Shown here: positions 23,483 through 33,428 of the stretch, one piece after another
Position numbering within the stretch: the first letter of the stretch is position 1
Layout of the letters: every line of letters begins with the position of its first letter
NCBI GenBank assembly: GCA_911728435.2
Contig: OU452214.1
Location: forward strand, 9,364,105-9,428,104
DNA from: Apoderus coryli
Lineage: Eukaryota > Arthropoda > Insecta > Coleoptera > Attelabidae
Direction: 5' to 3'
DNA: 64,000 nt
Notes under the pieces: model-generated
What the model was told of the DNA's origin: nothing
The model's database searches: none
Seen by the model: only the letters and a program-made list of their open reading frames with translations
Translations under genes and position numbers: made by a program

Positions 23483-23598
23483 ACACATATACACAGTAAT
23501 GCAATAAAAATTTCATTCAAACAAAAATACTCACTAAATGTGGTGTACACCAAAATATTTGTTCCATAAAAAAATACGATGTTGGTACGAAAAGAAAT

Positions 23599-23634
23599 GT
23601 ACCTGAAGAAGCCATACTAGCCGAAACGTAGTAC
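23599..23634 (+). ncRNA. Hammerhead-like motif, family 2 (right arm, damaged)
   Basis: Stem I GUAC/GUAC, core CUGAAGA (23603-23609), GAAA (23623-23626) and CGUA are kept, but stem II has GCC on both sides and no longer pairs. Probably inactive. Confidence 0.45.
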
Positions 23635-23901
23635 CTACTGTGACATTAAATAGATAAATATTTCAAAGAAAATTTTCCCGTTTTAAAACAGAACCTTTAT
23701 CCCAAGAAATAGAAAGCAGTAGTCAAAAATTTTAACAAGGTTCAAGAAAAATACAAGATTAAAAAGACTTTATTGAAAATAATTACAAAAGGTGAAGTCG
23801 AAGCTAAAAGCTTCCTCACTTAACCTACCTTAGCCTATAATTATTTAGTCGTTCTGTAAAAATCTCACAATTTTTCAATTCGGACTTTTCCTAAAGCATT
23901 T

Positions 23902-26898
23902 TATTATTATTATTATTATTATTATTAGTTCAGACAGTAAGCGGTGAAACCGATGAGACTGTCGCCCGATTTGTAAAAGATAAAAGATAAAACTCGGCTC
24001 AGTGCATAAAAACACGACGATTCACTATAACGAGTAGTGGATCATGCAGCTGCCCCGATCCTTAAGCGTAATGTCCAGTCTATTCTTAAAACTATTCACT
24101 GTTGGCGCCGATACAACCTCCTCCGACATATCATTCCACTCATATACCACTCTATTTGATAGAAAGTTTCTGCGAGCGAGCTTGGCGCATCTTTCTTTGC
24201 ACAATTTCTTGCTGTTACCACGTAGGCTCGGATTTCTATTAAGATGAAAGAGATCCAAGTTTATTGTGTAATGTCCGCTAAGAACCTTATACGTCTGTAT
24301 CAAGTCGCCACGACGACGCCTTTCTTGAAGCGTTGTTAAGTTCAAAGCTCTTAGCCGATCTTCATATGGCAGGTGGCACAGCGCTTGTGGAAGCTTGGTA
24401 AATCTTCTCTGAACTCTCTCCAAAGCCTCAATATCCTTAACAAAATAAGGAGACCATACACTTTTGGCATATTCCAGACCCGGCCTGACAAACGATTTGT
24501 ATAGCCTCAGAATCATGTCATTGGACCTTGATCTAAATGCTTTCCGGATCAAATACAACAATTTGTTGGCCTTGTTCACTACGGCCGAGACATGGATTTC
24601 CCATTTTAAATCATTGGTAATAATCACGCCGAGATCTTTTTGCTGGAGAGTTGGTCTTAATTCGTGTCCACCCAGGGTGTAGGATATTTCGGGGTTATTT
24701 GGTCCCAAATGGAGGACTGTACATTTATCCAAATTCAAACTCATCAGCCAAGTTGACGACCAAGTCATCACTCTGTCGAGATCGGTCTGGAACATCTCAG
24801 CACTCTGCAGCGGATCACAAAACAGCTTAGAGTCATCAGCAAAGAAACTTGTATTTGCATTTATATTTTCCGTCAGATCCGATATGTAAACCAGGAACAA
24901 CAGCGGGCCCAACACCGAACCCTGAGGCACCCCGCTGTAGACCGGCAGTCTACGGGAAATCGAACCATTCGCCCTAACCTGGAAACTTCTTCCTCTAAGG
25001 AAACACTCAATCCATCGCAGGAGTTCTCCGCGAATACCATAATGTTCCAGCTTCAATAGCAGTCGAGCGAATGGCACCTTATCAAATGCCTTCTCAAAGT
25101 CCAGGTACACCACATCAGTAGGCTGACCATCATCGTTCTGTTTGGTCCACAAGTTAAGACATTCCAGCAGATTTGACTCCACTGATCTTCCCGGCGTAAA
25201 TCCGTGTTGTTGGTTAGGAATAACGTTTGACTGCAGTAAAAATGGAGTCATTGCTTTCGTAATAATTTTCTCCATGCATTTGCACAGGGCACAAGTCAAA
25301 CTAATTGGTCTATAATTTTCAGCATTGTATTTGTCCCCTTTCTTATAAATTGGTATGACTATTGCATTCGACCACCCATCTGGCAGGGTTCCGGTGTTAA
25401 AACAATTCTGCATTGCTCTTGTTAAAGGTTGCAACAGTGGCTCAATGCATCTCTGGAGGAAAACCGGTGGGATCTCGTCCGGACCTGGGCTGGAGTCAGT
25501 CTTCAGTGCTGTGATAGCCTCCCTCACGTCATTGTTTGTAAAATTGACAGTTGTCATTGATTGTGGGTTCCGGGTATTTTGCGGTAGTGTAGGCATGTTA
25601 CCGGTCGCTTCCCTGGTGAAAACACTGCTAAACTGATCAGCGAACGTATCAGCGATTTCCATTGAACTTGTTATCATTTCGTTGGTAACGCTTCTTCTCA
25701 GTGAAAAGGTTGCAACATTTGAGTTCAGCGATCTTCGTATGTAAGCATAAAATTTTTTGTCCGAACCACTTGCCAGCCCATCTTCATATTTAGTTCTGGC
25801 ATCTGCTATCATTGTTTTGAGTTTGTTGTTTTGTGTTCTATACAGCACGTAGTTTTCATTAGTTCTCAATTTTGAGTACTTTTCCCACAAATTTCTCTTC
25901 CTTCGTATTTCCCTAAAAATACCACTGGAGATCCATGGCTTCTGTGTGTTGACTTTTCGACGACAAATTGGTATATATTTTTGAGTTGCGTCGCTAATTA
26001 TTAGGCGGCATGCTTCAATGTCGTGAACACCACACAAATTGTCCGACAAGAAAGAATTTATAGGTGTGTAGTCAGCCACCCAGAAGTTTCTCTTTACTAC
26101 AGATTTAGTTACCTCATTCGCTGTTGTCAGTTGGGCGTGAGCATGGATAACAACATGGTCGCTCAACCCAAGTGGCGGATACTGTGAAATTTTGTGTATG
26201 AGTTTCTTATCAGAAACCATCAACAAATCCAGCAGCGAGGATTGTTCATTTCTGTTTCGTGTGTTGAAGTCAATCATCTGTGAAAGGTGACAATTCTTAA
26301 AAAAATCCAGAAAATCAGCAGCGGCAGGATTGTTGCGTGTCAAGCTCAAACTATTCCATGCGATTTCGGGAAAGTTGAAATCCCCAAAAACAAATGTAGG
26401 TGTGTTGGACGAAACAAAAACCTTCATGGTCTCTATAAGGCTTTGGTTCTCGAAGACAGATACAGACTTTGGGCGGTATATTACAGACAACTGGAGCGAG
26501 ACGCCGCCAATTGAAACACAAAGCCACAGCGACTCAATTGCCGGCAACTGTTGGTGCTTATCGATAACAGAGTAATGTATGTTATGACCGGCAACTTCGT
26601 TTTTAACGTAGATACATACTCCTCCGCCTTTTCGGTCATTTCGATCGTGACGCACCATACTATAACCGTCCATCGCCACCAGTCCGTCGTTAATCTCATC
26701 GGTAAGCCATGTCTCAGTGAAGAGTATGAAAGTAGGATCAGACTTAGTAACCTCGATCTTCATCTCATCTACCTTAGTCATTATTGAATTCAGATTTGTG
26801 TAATAAAACGATACATCTAAAATTGAAGGCCGCATGGGGCTGTTTTCTTGTGTTTCAGGTACTACTTCAAGTTTAGTGTTTAAATCGAATTTCCACAA
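23902..26898 (-). mobile_element. CR1/L2-like LINE, nearly intact
   Basis: The minus-strand element ends in a trinucleotide tail, (AAT)n, read on the plus strand as TTATTATTATT at 23902-23930, as in CR1/L2-type LINEs that end in microsatellites. Its 5' end joins family 1 hammerhead-repeat sequence at about 26880, so it is probably slightly 5' truncated. It holds one uninterrupted ORF2. Confidence 0.8.
24025..26898 (-). CDS. LINE ORF2: endonuclease and reverse transcriptase
   Basis: A 957-residue open frame with no interruptions. The N-terminal AP-like endonuclease has YYTNLNSIMTKVDEM (about residue 31), FTETWLTDEI, RKGGGVCIYVKNEV, FGDFNFPEIAW and GLSDHVVIHA. The reverse transcriptase follows with SSPGPDEIPPVFLQRC, NYRPISLTCALCKCMEKI, QHGFTPGRSVESNLLE, YLDFEKAFDKVPF, SGVPQGSVLGPLLFLVYI and the catalytic FFADDSKLF. 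The C-terminal thumb has DLGVIITNDLKW and LERVQRRFTKLPQAL. The frame's first codons (MWKFDL) are read from a TTG in hammerhead-repeat DNA, so the true start is uncertain. The protein would copy its own RNA by target-primed reverse transcription. This is the only complete polymerase in the window and may be recently active. Confidence 0.85.
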   Translation of the reverse strand: MWKFDLNTKLEVVPETQENSPMRPSILDVSFYYTNLNSIMTKVDEMKIEVTKSDPTFILFTETWLTDEINDGLVAMDGYSMVRHDRNDRKGGGVCIYVKNEVAGHNIHYSVIDKHQQLPAIESLWLCVSIGGVSLQLSVIYRPKSVSVFENQSLIETMKVFVSSNTPTFVFGDFNFPEIAWNSLSLTRNNPAAADFLDFFKNCHLSQMIDFNTRNRNEQSSLLDLLMVSDKKLIHKISQYPPLGLSDHVVIHAHAQLTTANEVTKSVVKRNFWVADYTPINSFLSDNLCGVHDIEACRLIISDATQKYIPICRRKVNTQKPWISSGIFREIRRKRNLWEKYSKLRTNENYVLYRTQNNKLKTMIADARTKYEDGLASGSDKKFYAYIRRSLNSNVATFSLRRSVTNEMITSSMEIADTFADQFSSVFTREATGNMPTLPQNTRNPQSMTTVNFTNNDVREAITALKTDSSPGPDEIPPVFLQRCIEPLLQPLTRAMQNCFNTGTLPDGWSNAIVIPIYKKGDKYNAENYRPISLTCALCKCMEKIITKAMTPFLLQSNVIPNQQHGFTPGRSVESNLLECLNLWTKQNDDGQPTDVVYLDFEKAFDKVPFARLLLKLEHYGIRGELLRWIECFLRGRSFQVRANGSISRRLPVYSGVPQGSVLGPLLFLVYISDLTENINANTSFFADDSKLFCDPLQSAEMFQTDLDRVMTWSSTWLMSLNLDKCTVLHLGPNNPEISYTLGGHELRPTLQQKDLGVIITNDLKWEIHVSAVVNKANKLLYLIRKAFRSRSNDMILRLYKSFVRPGLEYAKSVWSPYFVKDIEALERVQRRFTKLPQALCHLPYEDRLRALNLTTLQERRRRGDLIQTYKVLSGHYTINLDLFHLNRNPSLRGNSKKLCKERCAKLARRNFLSNRVVYEWNDMSEEVVSAPTVNSFKNRLDITLKDRGSCMIHYSL

Positions 26899-27115
26899 AA
26901 TAAATTTAATAGAAACTATCGGTCATACAATATTCCACCAAATTTCCACCGAAGTCACCTTATTGTATGTCTTAGCGTTGTGTTTGTACGATTGTTGACA
27001 TGCCACTGATGATGGGACTGGTCTAGTCCCGAAACAAGTATGGCCGATAGTTTCTATTAAATTTATTTTGTGGCGATTCGACTTTCATTTAAACACTAAA
27101 ATTGCAACTCCACTT
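26885..27115. repeat. Head-to-head copies of the family 1 hammerhead repeat
   Basis: A minus-oriented copy (26885-26960) faces a plus-oriented copy (26965-27115). The minus copy has lost its ribozyme core by a deletion between two CATAC repeats; the plus copy keeps it. Confidence 0.7.
27002..27044 (+). ncRNA. Hammerhead-ribozyme-like motif, family 1 (plus copy)
   Basis: Stem I GCCA/UGGC (27002-27005 and 27041-27044), core CUGAUGA (27006-27012), an extra U, stem II GGGACU/AGUCCC, GAAA (27031-27034), CAAGUA with predicted cleavage after A27040. Stem III is ACAAGU instead of ACAUGU, still two pairs with a 2-nt loop. Confidence 0.6.
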
Positions 27116-27640
27116 AAGAATGGACTATTTTTCAAATTTCCTAAAAAATTTTGTAAAAATCTCGGAAATTCTCAATTCTGACTTTTTTTTTCAGAATTCT
27201 GTAAAAAAAACTCGGAATTTTTCGATTCTGACTACTTATTTTTACAGAATCAAAAATTCCGAGATTTTTACGGAATTATGACAGAGGGTTGGTTCATTTA
27301 CGGAACCCTAAAAATGAAATAATACAAAATATGCATGCAATTTTACAATTTATTCAAAGAAAAAAAAATCAATCATATAATAATAATAATAAACATTTTT
27401 ATTAATATCAAACCACCATAATAAATTTTTGCACACAGTTACAATATGAAATAGTTTGTATACTAAAAAGCGTATTAAATCAGCTTCTTGATAGACATAT
27501 CAAGAGCTGCTGTAGCCTAAAAATCAACTTAGAACTAAAAACAATAAACAAAATATATATAAAAAAAAAACAATAAACAAAATATAACAATAATATACCC
27601 ACCCACCTATAATATAAAATATAATACAACAAAAATATAT
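27116..27640. other. AT-rich spacer with short inverted repeats
   Basis: No gene. CTCGGAATTTTTCGATTCTG and its near-complement CAGAATCAAAAATTCCGAG (27210-27265) form a hairpin; similar pieces lie at 27150-27190. Homopolymer and TAA runs follow. Confidence 0.4.
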
Positions 27641-27654
27641 ATTTGAAATGGGCT

Positions 27655-27776
27655 TGTTTAACAAAACAAGACATATATTTCGAGAGTTTGTCTGTCAACC
27701 ACTATACTTTCACCAGACGGCCGTTTCGTCGATCCACGACTCATCAGTGGTGATCGGTCAGTAGTTGACAGCCAAA
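27655..27776 (-). repeat. Hammerhead repeat, family 4, single copy
   Basis: About 120 bp sharing CTTGTTTAACAAAACAAG, CGAGAGTTTGTCTGTC and the ribozyme with the palindrome at 28306-28641. A T run (27778-27795) borders it. Confidence 0.6.
27710..27753 (-). ncRNA. Canonical type I hammerhead ribozyme
   Basis: Minus strand: stem I UCACCA (27753-27748), core CUGAUGA (27747-27741), stem II GUCG-UGGAU-CGAC with no extra base, GAAA (27727-27724), stem III ACGGCCGU, cleavage site C at 27716 (GUC), then stem I partner UGGUGA (27715-27710), six perfect pairs. All invariant core residues are present. The short palindromic stem III is the form known from retroelement-borne hammerheads (Penelope-like elements, retrozymes), which cleave best as dimers. 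Confidence 0.85.
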
Positions 27777-28305
27777 CTTTTTTTTTTTTTTTTTTGATTA
27801 GGCCAAGGCAGAGAAAGAAATCATCATGACACCTAGGGAGTTCCTTACCACTTCCCTAGGTAGTGTGGGACTCTAACCCAAACTAAAACTCTGCCTTATC
27901 TTTGTAGTATGGCTCGGGAACCCTCCCTTTTCCATGTCCTCGCTTGATTGTCCTCTGTAGCTGTTGTCTTCTGATGTTGATTGTCGTCTGTTGCTGTTGT
28001 CCTCTGTTGGTGGTGCCTAGAAAACACTCTGAAACATACCTTTAGATGAGTATACCTGACCTGAAAGAAACAATATTAATTGGTGTCCTAATCCTGTGGA
28101 TTCCTTCGTCAGAGTTGACTCCTCGGTCTCCGGTACCGCCTGATACCGTCTTCTACGTTGTAGTTGACTGGACAGCCAAACTCTCGTAAATAATGTGGTA
28201 TATACCCCACACGGTACAGAGATGTAAAAGGATGTGTTTAGCGACATCTAGTTTTCGTTGGTAGTACGCCGAGTGAACAACAGTTCCTATATCGGCTGCC
28301 TGGGA
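27777..28305. other. Unclassified repeat-like sequence
   Basis: Begins with a T run followed by GATTAGGCCAAGGCAGAG, a C-rich segment and short direct repeats (TGTTGTCTTCTGATG, TGTTGTCCTCTGTTG). GCCAAACTCTCG near 28176 echoes the family 4 repeat. No coding frame is supported. Confidence 0.35.
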
Positions 28306-28641
28306 GGTCACTGACCCCATAAAGCAACTACCAACACATAGACGCGCCGATACTCCCTTAAGCGGGATCGCCTATATTTGAAATGGGCTTGTTTAACAAA
28401 ACAAGACTTATATTTCGAGAGTTTGTCTGTCAACCACTATACTTTCACCAGACGGCCGTTTCGTCGATCCACGACTCATTCAACGAAACGGCCCTCTGGT
28501 GAAAGTATAGTGGTTGACAGACAAACTCTCGAAATATAAGTCTTGTTTTGTTAAACAAGCCCATTTCAAATATAGGCGATCCCGCTTAAGGGAGTATCGG
28601 CGCGGCTATGTATTGGTAGTTGTTTTATGGGGTCAGTGACC
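28306..28641. repeat. Near-perfect palindrome with truncated hammerheads
   Basis: Arms 28306-28479 and 28482-28641 are close complements with almost no spacer, from GGTCACTGACCCC inward. Each arm carries family 4 sequence. The minus-arm ribozyme stops inside the core (CUGAUGA reduced to AUGA), and the plus-arm one starts in stem II, so neither is complete. The plus arm also has CGGCCCUC for CGGCCGUC. Confidence 0.75.
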
Positions 28642-28649
28642 TTAAAAAA

Positions 28650-30900
28650 TTAAAAAAATTCATAGTTCTTAAACTTATCTGAAATACTGCATAATTTTTT
28701 ACGCATTTAATTGAGTATAATCTAAAATATTGAACATAAAATATTAGACCCCATTGGCGTTCAAAAAATAGTGTAAAATGGGGTAAAAAATATTTAAAAA
28801 AAACGTACTTCTTAAACATAACAGAAATATTAACTAATTATTTATAGCTTTAATAGAATATAGCCTATAAAATGTGTCATAAATAACTTACTTTCATAGG
28901 CGTACGTAAATAGTGGAAAAGGGGTCAAAACATAAAAAATATATATTTCCTAAACTTATTCGAAATATGGAATAATTTTTCATAGTTGTGATAGAATATA
29001 ACCTAAAAAATGTTACATAAAAGAATTGGTTCACACAGGCTTTCGAAAATAGTCTAAAAAAAGGGTCAAAAACGAAAAAAAAATGTTTTCCAAATATACC
29101 AGAAAAATTGGCTAATTATATATAGCTTTGATATAAGATAACCTAAAAAATACAGCATAAAATTTTTGTTTACATAGGCGTTCGTAAATAGTTGAAAAAG
29201 GGTAAAATAAAAAAAAAATAAAATGTAAAAATTTTTATATTGAACTAGTTGAATTGGTGTTAAAAATACACGACAAAAATTAATGTACCATAGGCGTCCG
29301 TGAAAATTCTATAAAAGGGTCAGAAAAAATTTGTATCCGTGATAACTCAAAAACAACTTAACGAATTTTAAGCACATTTGGTACGAAAATACTACAGGAT
29401 ATTTATAGGTGGTGATTAACATTGAGCGTAGGCAAAGGGTTTAAAAGAGGGTTCAAAAATTTAAAAAATCATAGTTCTTAAACTTATCTGAAATATTGAA
29501 TTATTTTTCATAGTTGTGATTGAATATAACCTAAAAAATGTTACATAAAAGAATTGGTTCACACAGGCGTTCGAAAATAGTCTAAAAAAAGGGTCAAAAA
29601 CGAAAAAAAAATGTTTCCTAAATATATCAGAAACATTGGCTAATTATATATAGCTTTGATAAAAGATAACCTAAAAAATGCAGCATAAAATTTTTATTTA
29701 CATAGGCGTTCGTAAATAGTAGAAAAAGGTGTAAAATAAAAAAAAATTAAAATGCAAAAAATTTTATATTTAACTAGTTGAATTGGTGTTAAAAATACAC
29801 GACAAAAATTAATGTACCATAGGCGTCCGTGAAAATTCTATAAAAGGGTCAGAAAAAATTTGTATCCGTGATAACTCAAAAACCACTTAACGAATTTTAA
29901 GCACATTTGGTACGAAAATACTACAGGATATTTATAGGTGGTGATTAACATTGAGCGTAGGCAAGGGGTTTAAAAGAGGGTTCAAAAATTTAAAAAAATC
30001 ATAGTTCTTAAACTTATCCCAAATATTGAATAATTTTTTGTGCGATTAATTAAATATAACTTAAAATATTTAACCTAAATAATTAGACCACATTGACATT
30101 CGAAAAAAGTGTAAAATGGGGTAAAAAGTTTAGAAAAACAAATTTCTTAAACATAACAGAAATATTGACTAGTTATAGTTATTTAGTTTTTTATTTTATG
30201 TTCTTTGACCAGTCTTGTATATAGTTTATTTTTTTAAATTTTCTTGATTTTTGGTCATAGGTAGAAATAGTCAAATTTAATAGTTTGGTCTTTCTCAAAA
30301 TACTCTGGTATACGTGAATAATCAAATAGCATCATGGCACAAACCATCCTTAAAGTAACAGTCTCTCACAAAATTACAACAATTTTGTATTCGTCATATT
30401 TTTAAAAACAACTACTATTTACTAATTATATTATTTTTCAAAAACATGTATATATTTAGACCGGGCACAACACATTCATTCACAGGAGTTATAGTTATTT
30501 ATAGCTTTGATAGAATATAACCTAAAAACTGTGTTATAAATAACTTGTTTTCATAGGCGTTCGTAAATAGTGTAAAAGGGGTCAAAATAAAAACATATAT
30601 ACTACCTAAACTTATTCGAAATACGGAATAATTTTTCATAGTTGTGATAGAATATAACCTAAAAAATGTTACATGAATGAACTGGTTCACACAGGCGTTC
30701 GAAAAAGGGTCAAAAACGAAAAAAAAAAATGTTTTTCCAAATATAACAGAAAAATTGGCTACTTATATATAGCTTTAAGATAAGATAACCTACAACATGC
30801 AGCATAACAATTTTGTTTACATAGGGGTTCGTAAATAGTAGAAAAGGGGGCAAAATAAATTTTATAATAAAACTAAAAAAAAATCACTTATTTTGCGTAC
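28650..30900. repeat. Satellite, about 140-bp monomer with about 528-bp higher-order repeat
   Basis: The motif CATAGGCGTTCGTAAATAGT and variants recur at about 28753, 28897, 29037, 29177, 29290, 29430, 29567, 29702, 29819, 29957, 30094, 30553, 30692 and 30822. Blocks starting at 29037, 29177, 29290 and 29430 repeat 525-530 bp later, giving a four-monomer unit. Monomers are AT-rich with runs of A and contain AACCTAAAAAATG and AAACTTAT. Confidence 0.75.
30186..30486. mobile_element. 301-bp insertion in the satellite with 15-bp TSD
   Basis: AGTTATAGTTATTTA occurs on both sides (30171-30185 and 30487-30501) and the satellite resumes after it. A long TSD points to LINE-mediated insertion. The sequence has no recognisable coding frame or tRNA-like boxes. 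Confidence 0.6.
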
Positions 30901-31115
30901 AAGAACTTGGCCTAGAAGATCTGAAATATAAAATATGTACGTATAAATAGTGCCTCCAAAGAGAAGAAAAATGAACAAAACCCGATACTTAAAAAAATAG
31001 CTGACGTCTAAAACAAAACAAAAACTTATTAAATTTAGATAAATGACAAAAAGGTTATAAAACTATTACTTTTACACTTAAATATGGAGCGCTATTCGTG
31101 ACTCGAGGGCAACAG

Positions 31116-31121
31116 TTTATT
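31116..31121 (-). terminator. Poly(A) signal of the 31274-31924 gene
   Basis: AATAAA on the minus strand, about 155 nt past the stop codon at 31274. Confidence 0.4.
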
Positions 31122-31273
31122 ATATCTTTGTCATTTTAACGTCATCGTAAATGTAAGATAATATTGACTTACCGGTACGCAAATAAATTAAACTAAAGGG
31201 CACTTCACGTGGTACGTAACATTATTTAAAAATATTTGTAAACCCAAATACTAAGTCGCGATCCCATTCCATC

Positions 31274-31924
31274 CTACCAGTATCGCCAAAACTTATTATT
31301 CTGTTCACGCACTTCTTGAGGCGATGCCGATGTTTTCATCAATTTGGGACGTTTAGTTATTGGTGTGTTACCCGACGGAGACTGTTCTTCTTCGAAATTC
31401 AGCCTTTTCCTCATTAGTATTTTCGGGTTCAGTTTTCGTTTCCTGGACGGTTGCATATGGTTCATTTCCTGTTGCAACTGCGTCCCCATACATCCATTAT
31501 AAAAATCACTCCGCCCGGGTGTTGATGTAATTGATTCATCAACCTTCCTTTCCACCGTTTCGTCAACAGTCACAACGTCAATATAAATATCTTCCTCATC
31601 CCGAAACTCATACCCAGTCAATGTTTCGTCACACGAACTAGCAGCAACAGCTTCGTCAGACATTCTCAATGTTCTGCCAATATATACATTCGACGGAGAC
31701 TCTTCTTCTTCTTCTTCGAAATTTAATCTTTTCCTCTTTAGTATTTTTCGGTAAATACTTCGTTTTCTGAAAGGTTGTATATAGCTCAGTTCAAGATGCT
31801 GCTTCGTCTCAAGACATTCAAGACAGCCATCATAATACAAATCACTCCGATCAGGTGTCCAATAAACTACAGCAACCTTCCTTTCCACGTCACACGAACT
31901 ACCAGCATGAACTTCCTCAGACAT
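31274..31924 (-). CDS. Unrecognised 216-aa protein with internal duplication and C-terminal FWRYW
   Basis: A clean frame with a true ATG (31924). The protein consists of two related halves. The first has CDVERKVAVVYWTPDRSDLY, then SYIQPFRKRSIYRKILKRKR and LNFEEEEEESPSN. The second has VERKVDESITSTPGRSDFYN, then NHMQPSRKRKLNPKILMRKR and LNFEEEQSPSGNTP. Basic clusters (RKRKLNPK, ITKRPKL) suggest nuclear location. KRLNF is a possible cyclin-docking R-x-L site next to S/T-P sites. The last residues, FWRYW, resemble the WRPW Groucho-binding tail of Hairy-type repressors, but no bHLH is present. I do not recognise the family. It lies inside the composite P-type block and looks intronless. Confidence 0.65.
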   Translation of the reverse strand: MSEEVHAGSSCDVERKVAVVYWTPDRSDLYYDGCLECLETKQHLELSYIQPFRKRSIYRKILKRKRLNFEEEEEESPSNVYIGRTLRMSDEAVAASSCDETLTGYEFRDEEDIYIDVVTVDETVERKVDESITSTPGRSDFYNGCMGTQLQQEMNHMQPSRKRKLNPKILMRKRLNFEEEQSPSGNTPITKRPKLMKTSASPQEVREQNNKFWRYW

Positions 31925-32178
31925 ACTTGCGAATATATACTTTCGAAAACGAATGTTTCAACTGAAAATTATTTAAATTCACGCAAACTTGTTCGCGTAA
32001 CTTTGCGCACAAAACAATTTGTTAATATGAATACTATGTCACTAATAATTCACTATAATAACGCTTCTTGCCTTCGATAAACAATCACTGTCACTTTCAA
32101 AATTATAAAAGTTCACTAGAGTTGTTAAAACTTTCAAGTCTAAACAGAGACTGAATTATTCAGTACTAAACGATGTTG

Positions 32179-32186
32179 TTTTTATA
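32179..32186 (-). promoter_or_regulatory. TATA box of the 31274-31924 gene
   Basis: TATAAAAA on the minus strand about 255 nt before the ATG, with an initiator-like TTCAGTC about 34 nt downstream (near 32150). Based on motif only. Confidence 0.4.
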
Positions 32187-32189
32187 CCT

Positions 32190-33428
32190 ATTTTAGTAGA
32201 AATTTTAGTTGAAGGTAATAAACCATTTTTGAAATAAACGCACATTTAAGGCCGTGTAACTTTGAATTCAGGTAAAGAAATATTAATCTCTTTATCTATT
32301 ATATTATTAAAATTATTTGTAAAAATCCTATTAGGTAACTATTAATACCAAATGCGCAGGCAATACAATTAAATAATAACTTAACATCACACCAAATTCG
32401 TACCTAGGTACATAAATAAAACAAACATGTATAATAACAATAACTAAACTTAGGTACCTGTTTTCGGTACCCTATTAACGCGCTTCGACGAAATCCACTC
32501 ACCAGGAAACCAAATTCTTCTAATAAATAAAATATAAATGCTATTTAGGTAACATCTTAACCCTAGAATACGTACCTTAATTTAACTTCCATAAATACTC
32601 GTACTTAGGTACACCATCCTAAAATTTACGACGTAGAAAATAAAACAAATTTTAATAGAAATATTTGAACAATAATTTAATACAAAAATTAGTTTTGACA
32701 AAATGAAACAAATACATATTAAACTAGAGGAACAATAACAGAAAATCATATCTTTGAACTACAGGAAACAACTTAATACGCGGTGCTTGCCGCAAATCGA
32801 ACGTCTGCAGTGACTACACTAATTTGTCGTCATTCGGCGTTTTTTTGAGGGACAAAATTGGCACACGGTACGTTTCGATAAAACAGGTTCTCCTTCACCA
32901 TCCTCATGGGGATTTTTCAACATTTCCTCTATAAGTAGCCTTATAGAGCGATTTAATTTAATACTTCGTAAAATTGACAACGCGGTTTTTCAGTTTATCA
33001 CTAACGTTGGCGCGACACTGAACCATTTACTGGTGGTGCGTTTTGGCATAACAGAAACTAGACATACGCATACGGATTAAAAGTATTGCGCGAAGAAAAT
33101 ATTTTGCGTTAACGTAAAATTTAGGAAGGTAAGTACTCTAGGGTTAAACTCACCATAACTCTTTTAGCGCTTATAGTCGATTTATCTTCTCCAAAATAAA
33201 GTTTGTTATTATTGTAACCACCTCTATCGACTTTTCGTGTAACTTTTAGAGGTCGTTTACGCGCTTTTCCACCTTTTCATCTTTCTGGTAATGTGGAAAT
33301 AAAATTCCACAGGACACAGGACTGCTTCATATATTTCTTACCGTAAAAATGTACAAAAAGCGTTTTCTGATGGACGATAATAATTGAAATTTCTGACATG
33401 ATTGGAATGTTATATTGTGGGGAATGTC
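32190..33428. other. AT-rich sequence without recognised genes
   Basis: No coding frame, TIR or RNA gene could be supported. It ends at the left border of the right-hand P-type element. Confidence 0.5.

Larger units (their letters stand above)
23350..23730. repeat. Inverted repeat carrying hammerhead-like motifs (family 2)
   Basis: Arms of about 130 bp (23350-23482 and 23599-23730) are near-complementary around a 116-bp spacer. Each arm has a hammerhead-like core at its inner end. The arrangement recalls inverted pseudo-LTRs of Penelope-like elements, but no Penelope reverse transcriptase or GIY-YIG frame is seen nearby. Confidence 0.7.

Noticed and set aside
28025..28110. CTGACGA next to an inverted GGAATCC on the minus strand, as a hammerhead
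   Set aside because: The GAAA after stem II and a usable stem I are missing.
28650..30900. The satellite as a CRISPR array
   Set aside because: The period is about 140 bp with diverged monomers and no short exact repeats or unique spacers, and the DNA is eukaryotic.
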